Notes: a model not told the origin generated them from the letters alone. A stretch of DNA of 12,152 nucleotides from CAYYNP01 sp964472545 (GCA_964472545.1 CAYYNP010000297.1:1-12152); one strand, 5' to 3'. Counted from the first letter of the stretch, positions 1 to 6,321 are shown. Made by a program: numbers and translations.

Positions 1-60
1 CCGGGCGGCGCGCGGCGCGCCTCCGGGCGGGCGCGTCACCGGCTCTCCGCGTTCCGCCTT

Positions 61-101
61 CACCCCGTCACCCGATCACCCCATCACCCCGTCATCCCCC
101 C
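61..101 (-). repeat. G-run/TGA tandem repeat at the 3' end of the isomerase-like gene
   Basis: Read on the minus strand, this is a degenerate short tandem repeat of the form GGGGTGATC. It has G-runs at 96-101, 87-90, 79-82, 71-73 and 63-66, separated by loops of 4 to 5 bases. Five runs of at least three G with short loops fit the canonical G-quadruplex pattern. The TGA stop of the upstream gene (92-94) lies in the first loop, so four complete G-runs follow the stop in the predicted 3' untranslated RNA. The repeat and its position are seen directly; quadruplex formation and any effect on transcript end or stability are inference. The remaining bases 1-60 are GC-rich and hold nothing I can identify. 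Confidence 0.6.
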
Positions 102-988
102 ACCGCCTTCTCATAACACGCCTTCAAATACGCCACCGACTTCGCCATCACCTGATCCATCTCGTCCGGGGCCGGCTCGTGGTGCAGGAACGGATTGACG
201 TACCAGGCGTATTCGGCCTTGGCCAGCGAGGCGATCCAGGGGGCGCAGTCGGTGGGGCCGATGCCGGGGAGTTGCTGGTTGCCGGGGGAATGCTGCCAGG
301 CGTAGAAGAAGAACAACTGCTTGCCGGCGGTGGCGATCGCCTCTTCGATCGACGCCTTCCGCGTCTGCAAGTGATACGGGGCCAGGGCAATGCCCAGGCG
401 GGGATTCGTGTTGTTGTCGACGAATGCCTTGAACGAATCGAGCGAGCTGAGCAGCGACCCGCCGTGGTTTTCGATCGCCAGATACGAGTCGTACTTCTCG
501 GCCAACTCCAGTTCCGGCTTCATCGCCTCCATGAAGGCCTTCATCCGCGCGGTGAGTTCCGCCGGCGGACAGCCCCCGCCGCTGCCGCGAACCGCCACAC
601 CGCCGCCGACCTTGCCCAGCAGTTCGGCGTACCTGGCATAGCCACCGCTATAGACCGAGAAGCTGTAGAGCTTGAGCTTGGTTTCGGCGAGGATCTGCTT
701 CAGCCCCTCGGGGCCCAGGCGTGCCAGCACGTCGTCGAGATGCGGACAGCCGGCGTGGCCGCTCCAGACGTCGACGCCCTCGAAACCCAACGCGGCGATC
801 CGCTTGCAGGCTTCCTCCACCGAGAGCTTCGTATAGTTGATCGTCGAGCAGGAGAGCTTCATCTTCCAGCGGCCCGCCTCGGCGGCCGAGCCGACCAGCG
901 CCGGCGCGGCGGCCATCGCAGCAGCGGCACCTGCGGCGGTAGAAAGGAACTGACGGCGGGTGAGCGATCGTGGCTGAGAAGTTCTCAT
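92..988 (-). CDS. Tat-exported sugar phosphate isomerase/epimerase-like TIM-barrel protein
   Basis: This 298-residue protein starts with a Tat signal: an RR pair at residues 11-12 in SLTRRQFLS, then an Ala-rich hydrophobic stretch ending near AEA (residues 36-38). The mature part resembles the xylose isomerase-like AP endonuclease 2 TIM barrel, beginning MKLSCSTINYTKLSVEEA and continuing through LGFEGVDVW. Candidate metal or substrate ligands are E173 and H175 (IENHGG), H206 (LAPYHLQ), H233 (WQHSPG) and H269-H270-E271. I chose the ATG at 986-988 because the Tat motif follows at once and AAAGGA lies upstream at normal spacing. A longer reading from 1075 adds an Arg-rich segment unlike a signal peptide. 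The exact substrate is unknown; planctomycetes carry many such exported paralogues, probably acting on sugars or polyols in the periplasm. YjbQ lies upstream on the same strand, but hairpin repeats and a candidate promoter separate them. Confidence 0.85.
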   Translation of the reverse strand: MRTSQPRSLTRRQFLSTAAGAAAAMAAAPALVGSAAEAGRWKMKLSCSTINYTKLSVEEACKRIAALGFEGVDVWSGHAGCPHLDDVLARLGPEGLKQILAETKLKLYSFSVYSGGYARYAELLGKVGGGVAVRGSGGGCPPAELTARMKAFMEAMKPELELAEKYDSYLAIENHGGSLLSSLDSFKAFVDNNTNPRLGIALAPYHLQTRKASIEEAIATAGKQLFFFYAWQHSPGNQQLPGIGPTDCAPWIASLAKAEYAWYVNPFLHHEPAPDEMDQVMAKSVAYLKACYEKAVGG

Positions 989-1046
989 CGGTTCGGTCCT
1001 TTTCGCAGGGTGGAGGGAGAGTCGGTGGGCTCGACGCACGCGTCTT

Positions 1047-1075
1047 AGCCTAGCACGCGGCCGATGGGGAAGCAA
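1047..1075 (-). promoter_or_regulatory. Candidate promoter of the isomerase-like gene
   Basis: On the minus strand, TTGCTT (1075-1070) and TAGGCT (1052-1047) are separated by 17 bases and lie about 60 bases before the start at 988. Each hexamer matches the sigma-70 consensus at 4 of 6 positions. A separate promoter is plausible because hairpins intervene between this gene and yjbQ. This rests on a motif match only. Confidence 0.3.
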
Positions 1076-1104
1076 GCAACGAGGAGGCGACTCGGCAAAG
1101 TAGT

Positions 1105-1188
1105 CATCTCGCTCCGCGAGATGTCACATCGTCTCGCGGAGCGAGACGGTTACCTGCAAGATATGGGCTCGTCTCGCGGAGCGAGACG
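1105..1188. repeat. Three hairpin repeats, CGTCTCGC-GGA-GCGAGACG family
   Basis: There are three perfect hairpins with 8 bp stems and 3-base loops. Copy 1 (1105-1123) is CATCTCGC-TCC-GCGAGATG. Copies 2 (1130-1148) and 3 (1170-1188) are CGTCTCGC-GGA-GCGAGACG. Copy 1 is inverted relative to the others and carries a compensatory A-T for G-C change in its stem. Copies 2 and 3 are followed by GTTAC and GCTAC, so on the minus strand each hairpin is preceded by GTAACC or GTAGCC. They lie between the end of yjbQ and the start of the isomerase-like gene. There is no T-tract, so they are not classical terminators. They look like REP-type elements and may also shape the 3' end of the yjbQ transcript. 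Confidence 0.8.
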
Positions 1189-1202
1189 GCTACTCTCGCG
1201 GC

Positions 1203-1619
1203 TCACTCGCCGATCACCGTCACCACCACGGTCCGCTGTCGGCCGCGGACGTCGCAGTCGAGGTGGAAGATCTGCTGCCAGGTACCCAGCACGAGCTCGC
1301 CGTCGGTGATCGGCACCGAGAGCGACGGGCCCATCAGCGTGGCCTGCAAGTGCGAATGGCCGTTGCCGTCGTGCCAGGCGCGTTCGTGGCCGTACTGGCG
1401 GCTGGGCGGCATCAACCGGTCGAGCGTCGCCGGCACGTCTTCCAACAGCCCCGGCTCGAACTCGACCACGCTCACGGCCGACGTGCTGCCGACGGAGAAT
1501 ACCGAGGCGACGCCGGTCGTCACGCCCGAGGCCGCCACGACCCGGGCCACCTCGCCGGTCAGGTCGTGCATGTGGCCGTGGCCGTCGGTTTGCAGGGTGA
1601 TCTTCTCTTGATGGACCAT
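1203..1619 (-). CDS. yjbQ: YjbQ/UPF0047 family protein
   Basis: This 138-residue protein has the normal length of the UPF0047/YjbQ family. The family signature is clear in the second half: AWHDGNGHSHLQA (81-93), then GPSLSVPI (97-104), GELVLGTWQQIF (107-118) and a closing DVRGRQRTVVV. Conserved H83, D84, H88 and H90 are likely metal or ligand contacts. The E. coli homologue has reported weak thiamin phosphate synthase activity, and annotation pipelines call the family secondary thiamine-phosphate synthase, but the physiological role is unsettled. Nothing nearby links this copy to thiamine synthesis. The ATG at 1617-1619 has GGAG six bases upstream. A TATAAT box sits about 57 bases ahead of the start. 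The gene diverges from the aldo/keto reductase across a gap that holds a long perfect inverted repeat. Confidence 0.92.
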   Translation of the reverse strand: MVHQEKITLQTDGHGHMHDLTGEVARVVAASGVTTGVASVFSVGSTSAVSVVEFEPGLLEDVPATLDRLMPPSRQYGHERAWHDGNGHSHLQATLMGPSLSVPITDGELVLGTWQQIFHLDCDVRGRQRTVVVTVIGE

Positions 1620-1675
1620 GGCGGGCTCCGGTGGAATAGACGGCGAAACTGACGGCCGGCGGTGGACGTGCTCCG

Positions 1676-1705
1676 ATTATAGCGGGCGCGGACGGACGGT
1701 GTAGC
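1676..1705 (-). promoter_or_regulatory. Candidate promoter of yjbQ
   Basis: On the minus strand a perfect TATAAT (1681-1676) stands out in otherwise GC-rich DNA, about 57 bases before the yjbQ ATG. The best -35 candidate is weak: GCTACA (1705-1700), 18 bases upstream, matching the consensus at 3 of 6. The -10 box is seen directly; function is inferred. Confidence 0.4.
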
Positions 1706-1804
1706 CGCCCCCGTTTAGCCGCCGGCGCAACACGTTTAGCCGCCGCCGGTACGGCGGTGTAGCCCCGCGCTCCAAAACACCGCCGTACCGGCGGCGGCTA
1801 AACG
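1701..1804. repeat. GTTTAGCCG repeat cluster with a perfect 28 bp inverted repeat
   Basis: Bases 1733-1760 and 1777-1804 are exact reverse complements over 28 bp, separated by a 16-base spacer (1761-1776). Each arm begins at its outer end with CGTTTAGCCGCCGCCGG and also holds a smaller internal hairpin (CGCCGCC-GGTAC-GGCGGTG, with one wobble pair). Partial units precede it: GTAGCCGCC at 1701 and GTTTAGCCGCCGG at 1713. A variant of the same unit occurs as a direct pair near 10598-10658. The cluster lies in the divergent gap between yjbQ (starts 1619) and the aldo/keto reductase (starts 1972), so it cannot be a terminator of either gene. It is REP/BIME-like and could extrude a cruciform. Confidence 0.8.
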
Positions 1805-1901
1805 GTGAAGACGACCTCAACACGGCTGTTCCGGCATCCGCACGACTCCACGGTCGACGCGCCTCCTCTTCGGCAGTGCCCGACCCCGGCCTGCCGCACG
1901 G

Positions 1902-1930
1902 TTGTCAATGGGCCGGGGCGTGGGTATGCT
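1902..1930 (+). promoter_or_regulatory. Candidate promoter of the aldo/keto reductase
   Basis: TTGTCA (1902-1907) and TATGCT (1925-1930) are separated by 17 bases, with match scores of 5 of 6 and 4 of 6 to the sigma-70 consensus. They lie about 42 bases ahead of the ATG at 1972. This is the best two-box promoter on the plus strand in this gap. It is motif evidence only. Confidence 0.45.
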
Positions 1931-1971
1931 ACATTTGCCGAACCCGTCCGAACTCGCAAGGAGAACTCTCG

Positions 1972-2856
1972 ATGAAGATCGAACGCCGTGAATTCCTCGG
2001 GGCCGCCGTTGCTTCCACGGTGGGAGCCATGGCCGGCGGACCGGCCGTGTTGGCCGCGCCGGCCGACGCCAGTCCCACCGCAACGGTCCCCTTGGGCAAG
2101 ACGCTCAAGGCCTGCCGCATCTCGTGCGGCACCGGTATGGCCGGCGGTGGACGCCAAACCAACCAAACCCGGCTGGGCAAAGAGAAGTTCGAGGCCCTGT
2201 TGCACTACGCCTACGACCACGGCATCTCGCACTTCGACATGGCCGACATGTACGGCACCCATCCGTTCGTCGGCCGCGTGCTCGAGAGCAAGCCGCGCGA
2301 CAAGTGCCAACTGGTCAGCAAGATCTGGACCCGACGCGGCGGCATCCCGGAGAGGGAACGCCCGCTGGCCGACGTGCTGGTCAAACGCTTCCTCAAGGAA
2401 CTACGGACCGACTACATCGACGTCTTGCAGATCCACTGTATGGACAAGGCCGACTGGAACCGGACAGAACGCCGGCAGATGGACGCCATGGCGAAGCTGA
2501 AGGAAGAAGGGCTGATCCGGGCACACGGCGTTTCGATCCACTCGCTCGACGCCTTGAAGACGGCCGCCGAGGAACCCTGGGTCGACGTGATCCACGCGCG
2601 AATCAACCCCTTCGGCCACCGCACCGACGGGCCGATGGAGCAAGTCGTGCCCGTGTTGAAGAAGATCCACGCCGCCGGCAAGGGCATCATCGGCATGAAG
2701 CTCGTCGGCGAAGGCCGCTTCACGCCCGAGCAACGCAAACAGACGTTGAAGTTCGTGATGGACCTCGGCTGCATCGATTGCCTGACGGTGGGCTTCGAGC
2801 AGCAGGCGCAGATCGACGAGTTCTTGGTCAACGTGGGCGAGCGATTGACCGCGTAG
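1972..2856 (+). CDS. Tat-exported aldo/keto reductase
   Basis: This 294-residue protein has a Tat signal at the N-terminus: KIERREFLG with the RR pair at residues 5-6, then a hydrophobic stretch to about residue 32. The body is an aldo/keto reductase TIM barrel. The catalytic tetrad reads D89 and Y94 (HFDMADMYG), K117 (VSKIW) and H155 (LQIHCMD), so NAD(P)H-dependent carbonyl reduction is plausible. The start at 1972 is chosen because AAGGAG (1958-1963) precedes it by eight bases and the Tat motif follows directly; an upstream ATG at 1876 has neither. Export of a nicotinamide enzyme requires folding with its cofactor in the cytoplasm, which fits the Tat route. The substrate is not predictable. 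It points the same way as lpxK, 143 bp downstream, but a REP-like repeat lies between them and no functional link is evident. Confidence 0.88.
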   Translation: MKIERREFLGAAVASTVGAMAGGPAVLAAPADASPTATVPLGKTLKACRISCGTGMAGGGRQTNQTRLGKEKFEALLHYAYDHGISHFDMADMYGTHPFVGRVLESKPRDKCQLVSKIWTRRGGIPERERPLADVLVKRFLKELRTDYIDVLQIHCMDKADWNRTERRQMDAMAKLKEEGLIRAHGVSIHSLDALKTAAEEPWVDVIHARINPFGHRTDGPMEQVVPVLKKIHAAGKGIIGMKLVGEGRFTPEQRKQTLKFVMDLGCIDCLTVGFEQQAQIDEFLVNVGERLTA

Positions 2857-2879
2857 TGCTCTGACGGTGCAAGACTGAT

Positions 2880-2965
2880 GGGTGCCATGTCCACGCTTGC
2901 GTGGGCATGTGCAGCACCCTTGCGGCGGCTACGTTCATGCCCACGCAAGCGTGGGCATGGCACCC
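2880..2965. repeat. Nested palindromic repeat pair, CATGCCCACGC family
   Basis: The element has two hairpins. The first (about 2887-2909) is CATGTCCACGC-TT-GCGTGGGCATG with one wobble. The second (2936-2959) is a perfect CATGCCCACGC-AA-GCGTGGGCATG. The outer ends GGGTGCCATG (2880-2889) and CATGGCACCC (2956-2965) are also reverse complements, so the whole block can fold as one larger stem. A compact single-hairpin version occurs at 8734-8769, and the right window edge (from about 12134) enters what looks like another. The block separates the aldo/keto reductase from lpxK. The repeat can be read as an open frame in phase with lpxK, which could mislead automatic start calls. Confidence 0.8.
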
Positions 2966-2999
2966 AACGCAGCCGCCGATCCAGACTGGAAAGGACGCC

Positions 3000-4079
3000 G
3001 TGCTCAGCCCCAGTGGGTTTCGCGATCTGGTAAGCGGCCGCCGACGCGGGCCGTTGGCGGCATTCTTGCGGCTGGGGCTGCGCGTGGCGGAGACGCCCTA
3101 TACGTGGGCCGTCCGCTGGCGGAACTGGCGTTACGATCACTCACCGGCGAAGACGCATCGCGTGGCCGTGCCGGTCGTCAGCGTGGGGAACCTCTCGCTC
3201 GGCGGAACGGGCAAGACGCCCACGGTCGAGTGGCTTGCCCGGTGGTTTCGCGAGCGGGACGTTCGCGTGACCGTCATCAGCCGCGGCTACGGGGCGGAGG
3301 CCGGCGCCCGAAACGACGAGGCGTTGGAACTTGAGCAGAAGCTGCCCGATGTGCCGCACTTACAGAACCCCGACCGTGTGGCGGCGGCCGAGACGGCGAT
3401 CGAGGAGTTCGAGTGCCAACTGATCCTGTTGGACGACGCCTTCCAACACCGCCGCCTCGGTCGAGACCTCGACGTGGTGTTGCTGGACGCCACCGAGCCG
3501 TTCGGCTTTGGCCACGTCTTTCCGCGCGGCGCGTTACGCGAGCCGCTGAGTGGGTTGCGGCGGGCCGACGTGGTGGTCCTCTCTCGGGCAGACATGCTGC
3601 CACGCGCCGGCCGAGAAGACGTCCGCCGCACGGTCGATCTCTACGCCCCGGACGCCGTCTACGTCGAGGCGGCCCATGCACCGCAGGCCCTGTTGTCGTC
3701 CGCCGGGCAAGAGAAGCCGCTGGAGTCGTTCGCCGATCAGCCCGTGGCTGCCTTCTGCGGCATCGGCAACCCGGCCGCTTTTCGCCATACGCTCGAAGGC
3801 TGCGGCTATCGCGTGGCCGCGTTTCGCGAGTTTCCCGATCATCACCCATACGGCCGCCGCGACGTCGAGTCGTTGCGAGAGTGGGCCGCCCCGCAAAAGG
3901 TGGCCGCCGTGCTCTGCACCCACAAGGACCTCGTCAAGCTGGGCACCGAGCAACTCGGCACGGCGCGGCTCGGCCGCAAGCCGCTCTGGGCGGTCCGCGT
4001 GGGGATCGAAATCCAACGCGGCCGCGAGGCGCTTGAGTCGCGGTTGAAGGCGTTGGATGTCAAACTCGGTAACGCGTGA
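3000..4079 (+). CDS. lpxK: Tetraacyldisaccharide 4'-kinase (lipid A biosynthesis)
   Basis: LpxK phosphorylates the 4' position of the lipid A disaccharide at the inner face of the cytoplasmic membrane, using ATP. The 359-residue protein begins with a basic, amphipathic segment (FRDLVSGRRRG and the following 25 residues) that would sit at the membrane. The P-loop is at residues 63-74 (GNLSLGGTGKTP), followed by SRGYG (94-98). The LLDDAFQHRRLGRDLD region (D145, D146, H150) matches the family DDGFQH/DDGLQH motif, with Ala in place of Gly. GHVFPRGALREPL follows. I prefer the GTG at 3000: GGAAAGGA (2988-2995) lies just upstream and the protein then has normal length. The ATG at 2901 would add 33 residues that are only a translation of the palindromic repeat. 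The kinase supports an LPS-type outer membrane in this organism. Confidence 0.9.
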   Translation: MLSPSGFRDLVSGRRRGPLAAFLRLGLRVAETPYTWAVRWRNWRYDHSPAKTHRVAVPVVSVGNLSLGGTGKTPTVEWLARWFRERDVRVTVISRGYGAEAGARNDEALELEQKLPDVPHLQNPDRVAAAETAIEEFECQLILLDDAFQHRRLGRDLDVVLLDATEPFGFGHVFPRGALREPLSGLRRADVVVLSRADMLPRAGREDVRRTVDLYAPDAVYVEAAHAPQALLSSAGQEKPLESFADQPVAAFCGIGNPAAFRHTLEGCGYRVAAFREFPDHHPYGRRDVESLREWAAPQKVAAVLCTHKDLVKLGTEQLGTARLGRKPLWAVRVGIEIQRGREALESRLKALDVKLGNA

Positions 4080-4100
4080 TAGAGGAGACCGGGGCGGGTG

Positions 4101-4414
4101 GCCGCGACGCTTTTCCGCAATGCACGTCGCCACTTCTCCCGCATGGCCGGAAAATGCGTCGGGGTGGCGAAGCCACGAGAGGACCGTTGCGGGATGCGAG
4201 TCCTCTTGTGACGTCGTCACCCGGGCACTCTTGCGAACCAGGCCGATACGAACGTGGGGGGCCGCGACGCTTTTCCGCAATGCACGTCGCCACTTCTCCC
4301 GCATGGCCGGAAAATGCGTCGGGGTGGCGAAGCCACGAGAGGACCGTTGCGGGATGCGAGCCCTCTTGTGACTTCGTCACCCGGGCACTCTTGCGAACCA
4401 GGCCGATACGAACG
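4101..4414. repeat. Tandem duplicate of a structured ~154 bp element
   Basis: Bases 4101-4254 and 4261-4414 are direct copies at an offset of exactly 160 bp. I count two differences: T4201/C4361 and G4213/T4373. Each copy folds into two modules. The first is a stem of CGACGCTTTTCCG (4105-4117) with CGGAAAATGCGTCG (4148-4161), broken only by one bulged base. The second is an inverted pair of small hairpins, GTGGC-GAA-GCCAC (4164-4176) and GTGAC-NTC-GTCAC (4208-4220). The second hairpin is the reverse complement of the first with compensatory stem changes. Open frames through the region are not convincing: 160 is not a multiple of three, so the two copies fall in different frames. It has a non-coding, BIME- or MITE-like organisation; no transposase is present here. 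Confidence 0.85.
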
Positions 4415-4695
4415 CCAAGGTCTCTCCGCAAGAGTGACCGGGCCACCCGCGATGCCCGTCGTTTTTCCCACCGTACGCTGCCACTTCGCCACGATCCGAT
4501 CGCCCGCCGCTACTGGGCCGACGTTGCGCCCATCGCCATAAGTAATTGGTTGCCAAGGGGTTACCTCGCCTTACAGAGGCCGGTCGCGTAACCGCACCGG
4601 CGCCGGCACACCGATTGCACTTCTGGGGAAATCACCCCTTGCTGCTCCCGGCTCGATCGTACGGCCCAACCATCCTGCAACCGCAGAGGCGACGC
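4415..4695 (+). other. Gap before the acetyltransferase gene, with a possible decayed third repeat copy
   Basis: The stretch from about 4428 to 4490 resembles the first part of the 154 bp element by eye. It has a GACCGGG start, a T-run followed by CCC, and GCCACTTC in the right order, but with many substitutions. I consider it a possible eroded third copy; an alignment would be needed to be sure. Further along, TTGCCA (4550-4555) and TACAGA (4572-4577) form a weak promoter candidate. AGAGG (4685-4689) is the ribosome binding site of the next gene. No gene is evident. Confidence 0.35.
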
Positions 4696-5832
4696 ATGAT
4701 CCGAGTCGAGGAAGTCAACGACCGTTACGAGCTGGCCGGCTATCGTCTGATCTGGAACTCGCTATTCTCCCAGACGCCCGGCGCTACGTTCTTCCATTCG
4801 CTCGATTGGCTGCAGACCTATTGGGAGCACTACGGCCAGGACCAACAGCTTCGCGTGCTGTTCGTCAGCGACAACGGCCGGCCCATAGGGATCCTGCCGT
4901 TGGTCGTCCGGGCAGAGGCCAGCCGGGTAGGACGCGTGCGGGTGTTGACCTATCCGTTGCACGATTGGGGCACGTACTACGGCCCGATCGGCCCGAACCC
5001 CACGGCCACGTTGTTGGCCGGCCTGCGCCACATCCGCCAAACGCCGCGGACTTGGGACATGCTCGATCTGCGCTGGGTCGACCTTGATGGCACCGACCGC
5101 GGACGTACCGAGCGGGCGATGCAGATGGCCGGATTCTCGCCGCAAAAGCAAGGCTGGACCCAATCGCCGATGATCGAAATCGGCGACGGCTGGGACGCCT
5201 ATTGGCAAAGCCGCCCGAAGCGCTGGCGCCATAACCTCGAACGCCTCGAACGCCGGCTGCAAAAGCGCGGCGAGGTGAGCTACGTGCGATATCGCCCGGA
5301 AGGCGCGGCCGTCGGCGACGGCGATCCCCGCTGGGCCCTCTACGACGCTTGTGAGGGCGTGGCCCAACGGAGTTGGCAAGGCTCGTCGACCACCGGCACG
5401 ACGCTCTCGCACGCGTCGGTGCGGCCCTTTCTCCGTCAAGCCCACGAAGTAGCCGCGCGTAACGGCATGCTCGACCTGAACCTTCTGATGCTCGGCGGCA
5501 AGCCGATCGCCTACAACTACGGCTACCAATACGATGGCCACGTTTACGGCGTGCGGAAGGGGTTCGACGCGGAATACAAGGCGCTGGCACCGGGCAACAT
5601 CCTGCAGCGGAAGATCCTCGAAGACGGTGCCCGACGCGGCGACCAAAGCTACGACATGGGAGCCGACTACCTCGACGGCAAGCGTCAATGGCAGACGGCG
5701 CTGGACACCTGCTACCGCTTCACCCACTTCCCGATCGCCAATCCTCGCGTGCAGCTTCTGCGGGTGAAGCGCTGGCTGCAACAGCGCGTGCTGGGCGTCG
5801 AGCGGCTCGGCTGCGGCGGCACGATGGCCTGA
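4696..5832 (+). CDS. GNAT-fold acyltransferase, FemAB/BioF2-like (CelD/BcsL type)
   Basis: This 378-residue protein matches the layout of the large GNAT-like family annotated as acetyltransferases of the CelD/BcsL or BioF2-like type. The N-terminal half has FFHSLDWLQTYWEHYG and a strand reading LRVLFVSDNGRPIGILPLV, typical of the first GNAT half. The second half begins with a basic helix (RPKRWRHNLERLERRLQKRG, 173-192) and carries the core GGKPIAYNYGYQYDGHVYG (267-285), GFDAEYKALAPGNIL (289-303) and YDMGADYLDGKRQW (319-332). Members transfer acyl or aminoacyl groups to polysaccharide, peptidoglycan or small molecules; the substrate here is unknown. The start at 4696 has AGAGG six bases upstream and agrees with where similarity begins; an open frame upstream runs into intergenic DNA. 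It stands alone, with about 600 bp before and 490 bp after it. A role in cell-envelope polymer modification is a reasonable guess. Confidence 0.8.
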   Translation: MIRVEEVNDRYELAGYRLIWNSLFSQTPGATFFHSLDWLQTYWEHYGQDQQLRVLFVSDNGRPIGILPLVVRAEASRVGRVRVLTYPLHDWGTYYGPIGPNPTATLLAGLRHIRQTPRTWDMLDLRWVDLDGTDRGRTERAMQMAGFSPQKQGWTQSPMIEIGDGWDAYWQSRPKRWRHNLERLERRLQKRGEVSYVRYRPEGAAVGDGDPRWALYDACEGVAQRSWQGSSTTGTTLSHASVRPFLRQAHEVAARNGMLDLNLLMLGGKPIAYNYGYQYDGHVYGVRKGFDAEYKALAPGNILQRKILEDGARRGDQSYDMGADYLDGKRQWQTALDTCYRFTHFPIANPRVQLLRVKRWLQQRVLGVERLGCGGTMA

Positions 5833-6321
5833 TCGGGCCCATTGTCATCGCCTTGCCCGCGTCGCTTCGACGGCCGCGATCTGCCGAGATTGGTCGCAAT
5901 CGCGCGCTGGTGTCTTTTTCTGTGGGCACTCTCTCCCTCGGATTAGGCGGCGAGCAGCCCGTTCTTGCCTGCTTCCAGGGCCACGGCGGAATGTCCGGCC
6001 GGAATCCCGCTGAGTATCCGCCTCGACGAGTTTCGCTGCATGGCTCGTAGATCGCGGCGCTTCGCGGACCGCTGATCGTGTCGGTCAACGCGTAAGATGC
6101 TTCTCTTAAGCAACTTGCGGCGACTCAACGCCCGCCGCCCGATTCTCTCGATTGCTCTGCGCGGCGACGTCACGCGCGGTCTCGCGTCGGCGCCGCTTGC
6201 CGGCGAAACGCTGCTGCTAATGATTTCCAGTAGCAATAGTAACCAAACAGCATCAGGCCGCGTCGGGGCAAGTAATCCCGACGACCCGACCGCGGCTGCC
6301 AACCGTTACCGGGGAGATATC
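5833..6321 (+). other. Long gap upstream of citrate synthase, no gene recognised
   Basis: The frame of citrate synthase stays open upstream to 6097, but this part has no ribosome binding site and no similarity I recognise, so I treat it as non-coding leader or chance. A small hairpin CGTCG-CTT-CGACG (5860-5872) follows the acetyltransferase stop, without a T-tract. A second small hairpin, TGCTT-CTCTT-AAGCA, lies near 6098-6112. I see no convincing promoter pair. The length suggests that control elements for citrate synthase lie here, but nothing specific can be shown. Confidence 0.35.

Noticed and set aside
1105..1188. CRISPR array
   Set aside because: Only three short palindromes with unequal spacing and one inverted copy; no 25-40 base direct repeats with uniform spacers and no cas gene.
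2901..2999. Upstream ATG start for lpxK
   Set aside because: The 33 extra residues are encoded by the palindromic repeat and have no family counterpart. The GTG at 3000 has a ribosome binding site and gives normal length.
3277..4304. Long minus-strand open frames opposite lpxK
   Set aside because: They are shadows of lpxK codon bias: Arg/Pro/Ala-rich, with no motif, and overlapping an intact conserved gene.
4057..4591. Several overlapping open frames through the tandem element, on both strands
   Set aside because: They translate the repeat itself. The 160 bp period shifts the frame between copies, so no frame reads the same protein repeat throughout, and no ribosome binding site or known domain is seen.
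4546..4695. Fifty-residue N-terminal extension of the acetyltransferase
   Set aside because: The extension is Pro/Arg-rich, reads from intergenic DNA and lacks a ribosome binding site; the 4696 ATG has AGAGG at good spacing.
6097..6321. N-terminal extension of citrate synthase, possibly a leader peptide
   Set aside because: No ribosome binding site, no similarity, and citrate synthase of this family starts normally at the 6322 ATG with a good GGGGAG.
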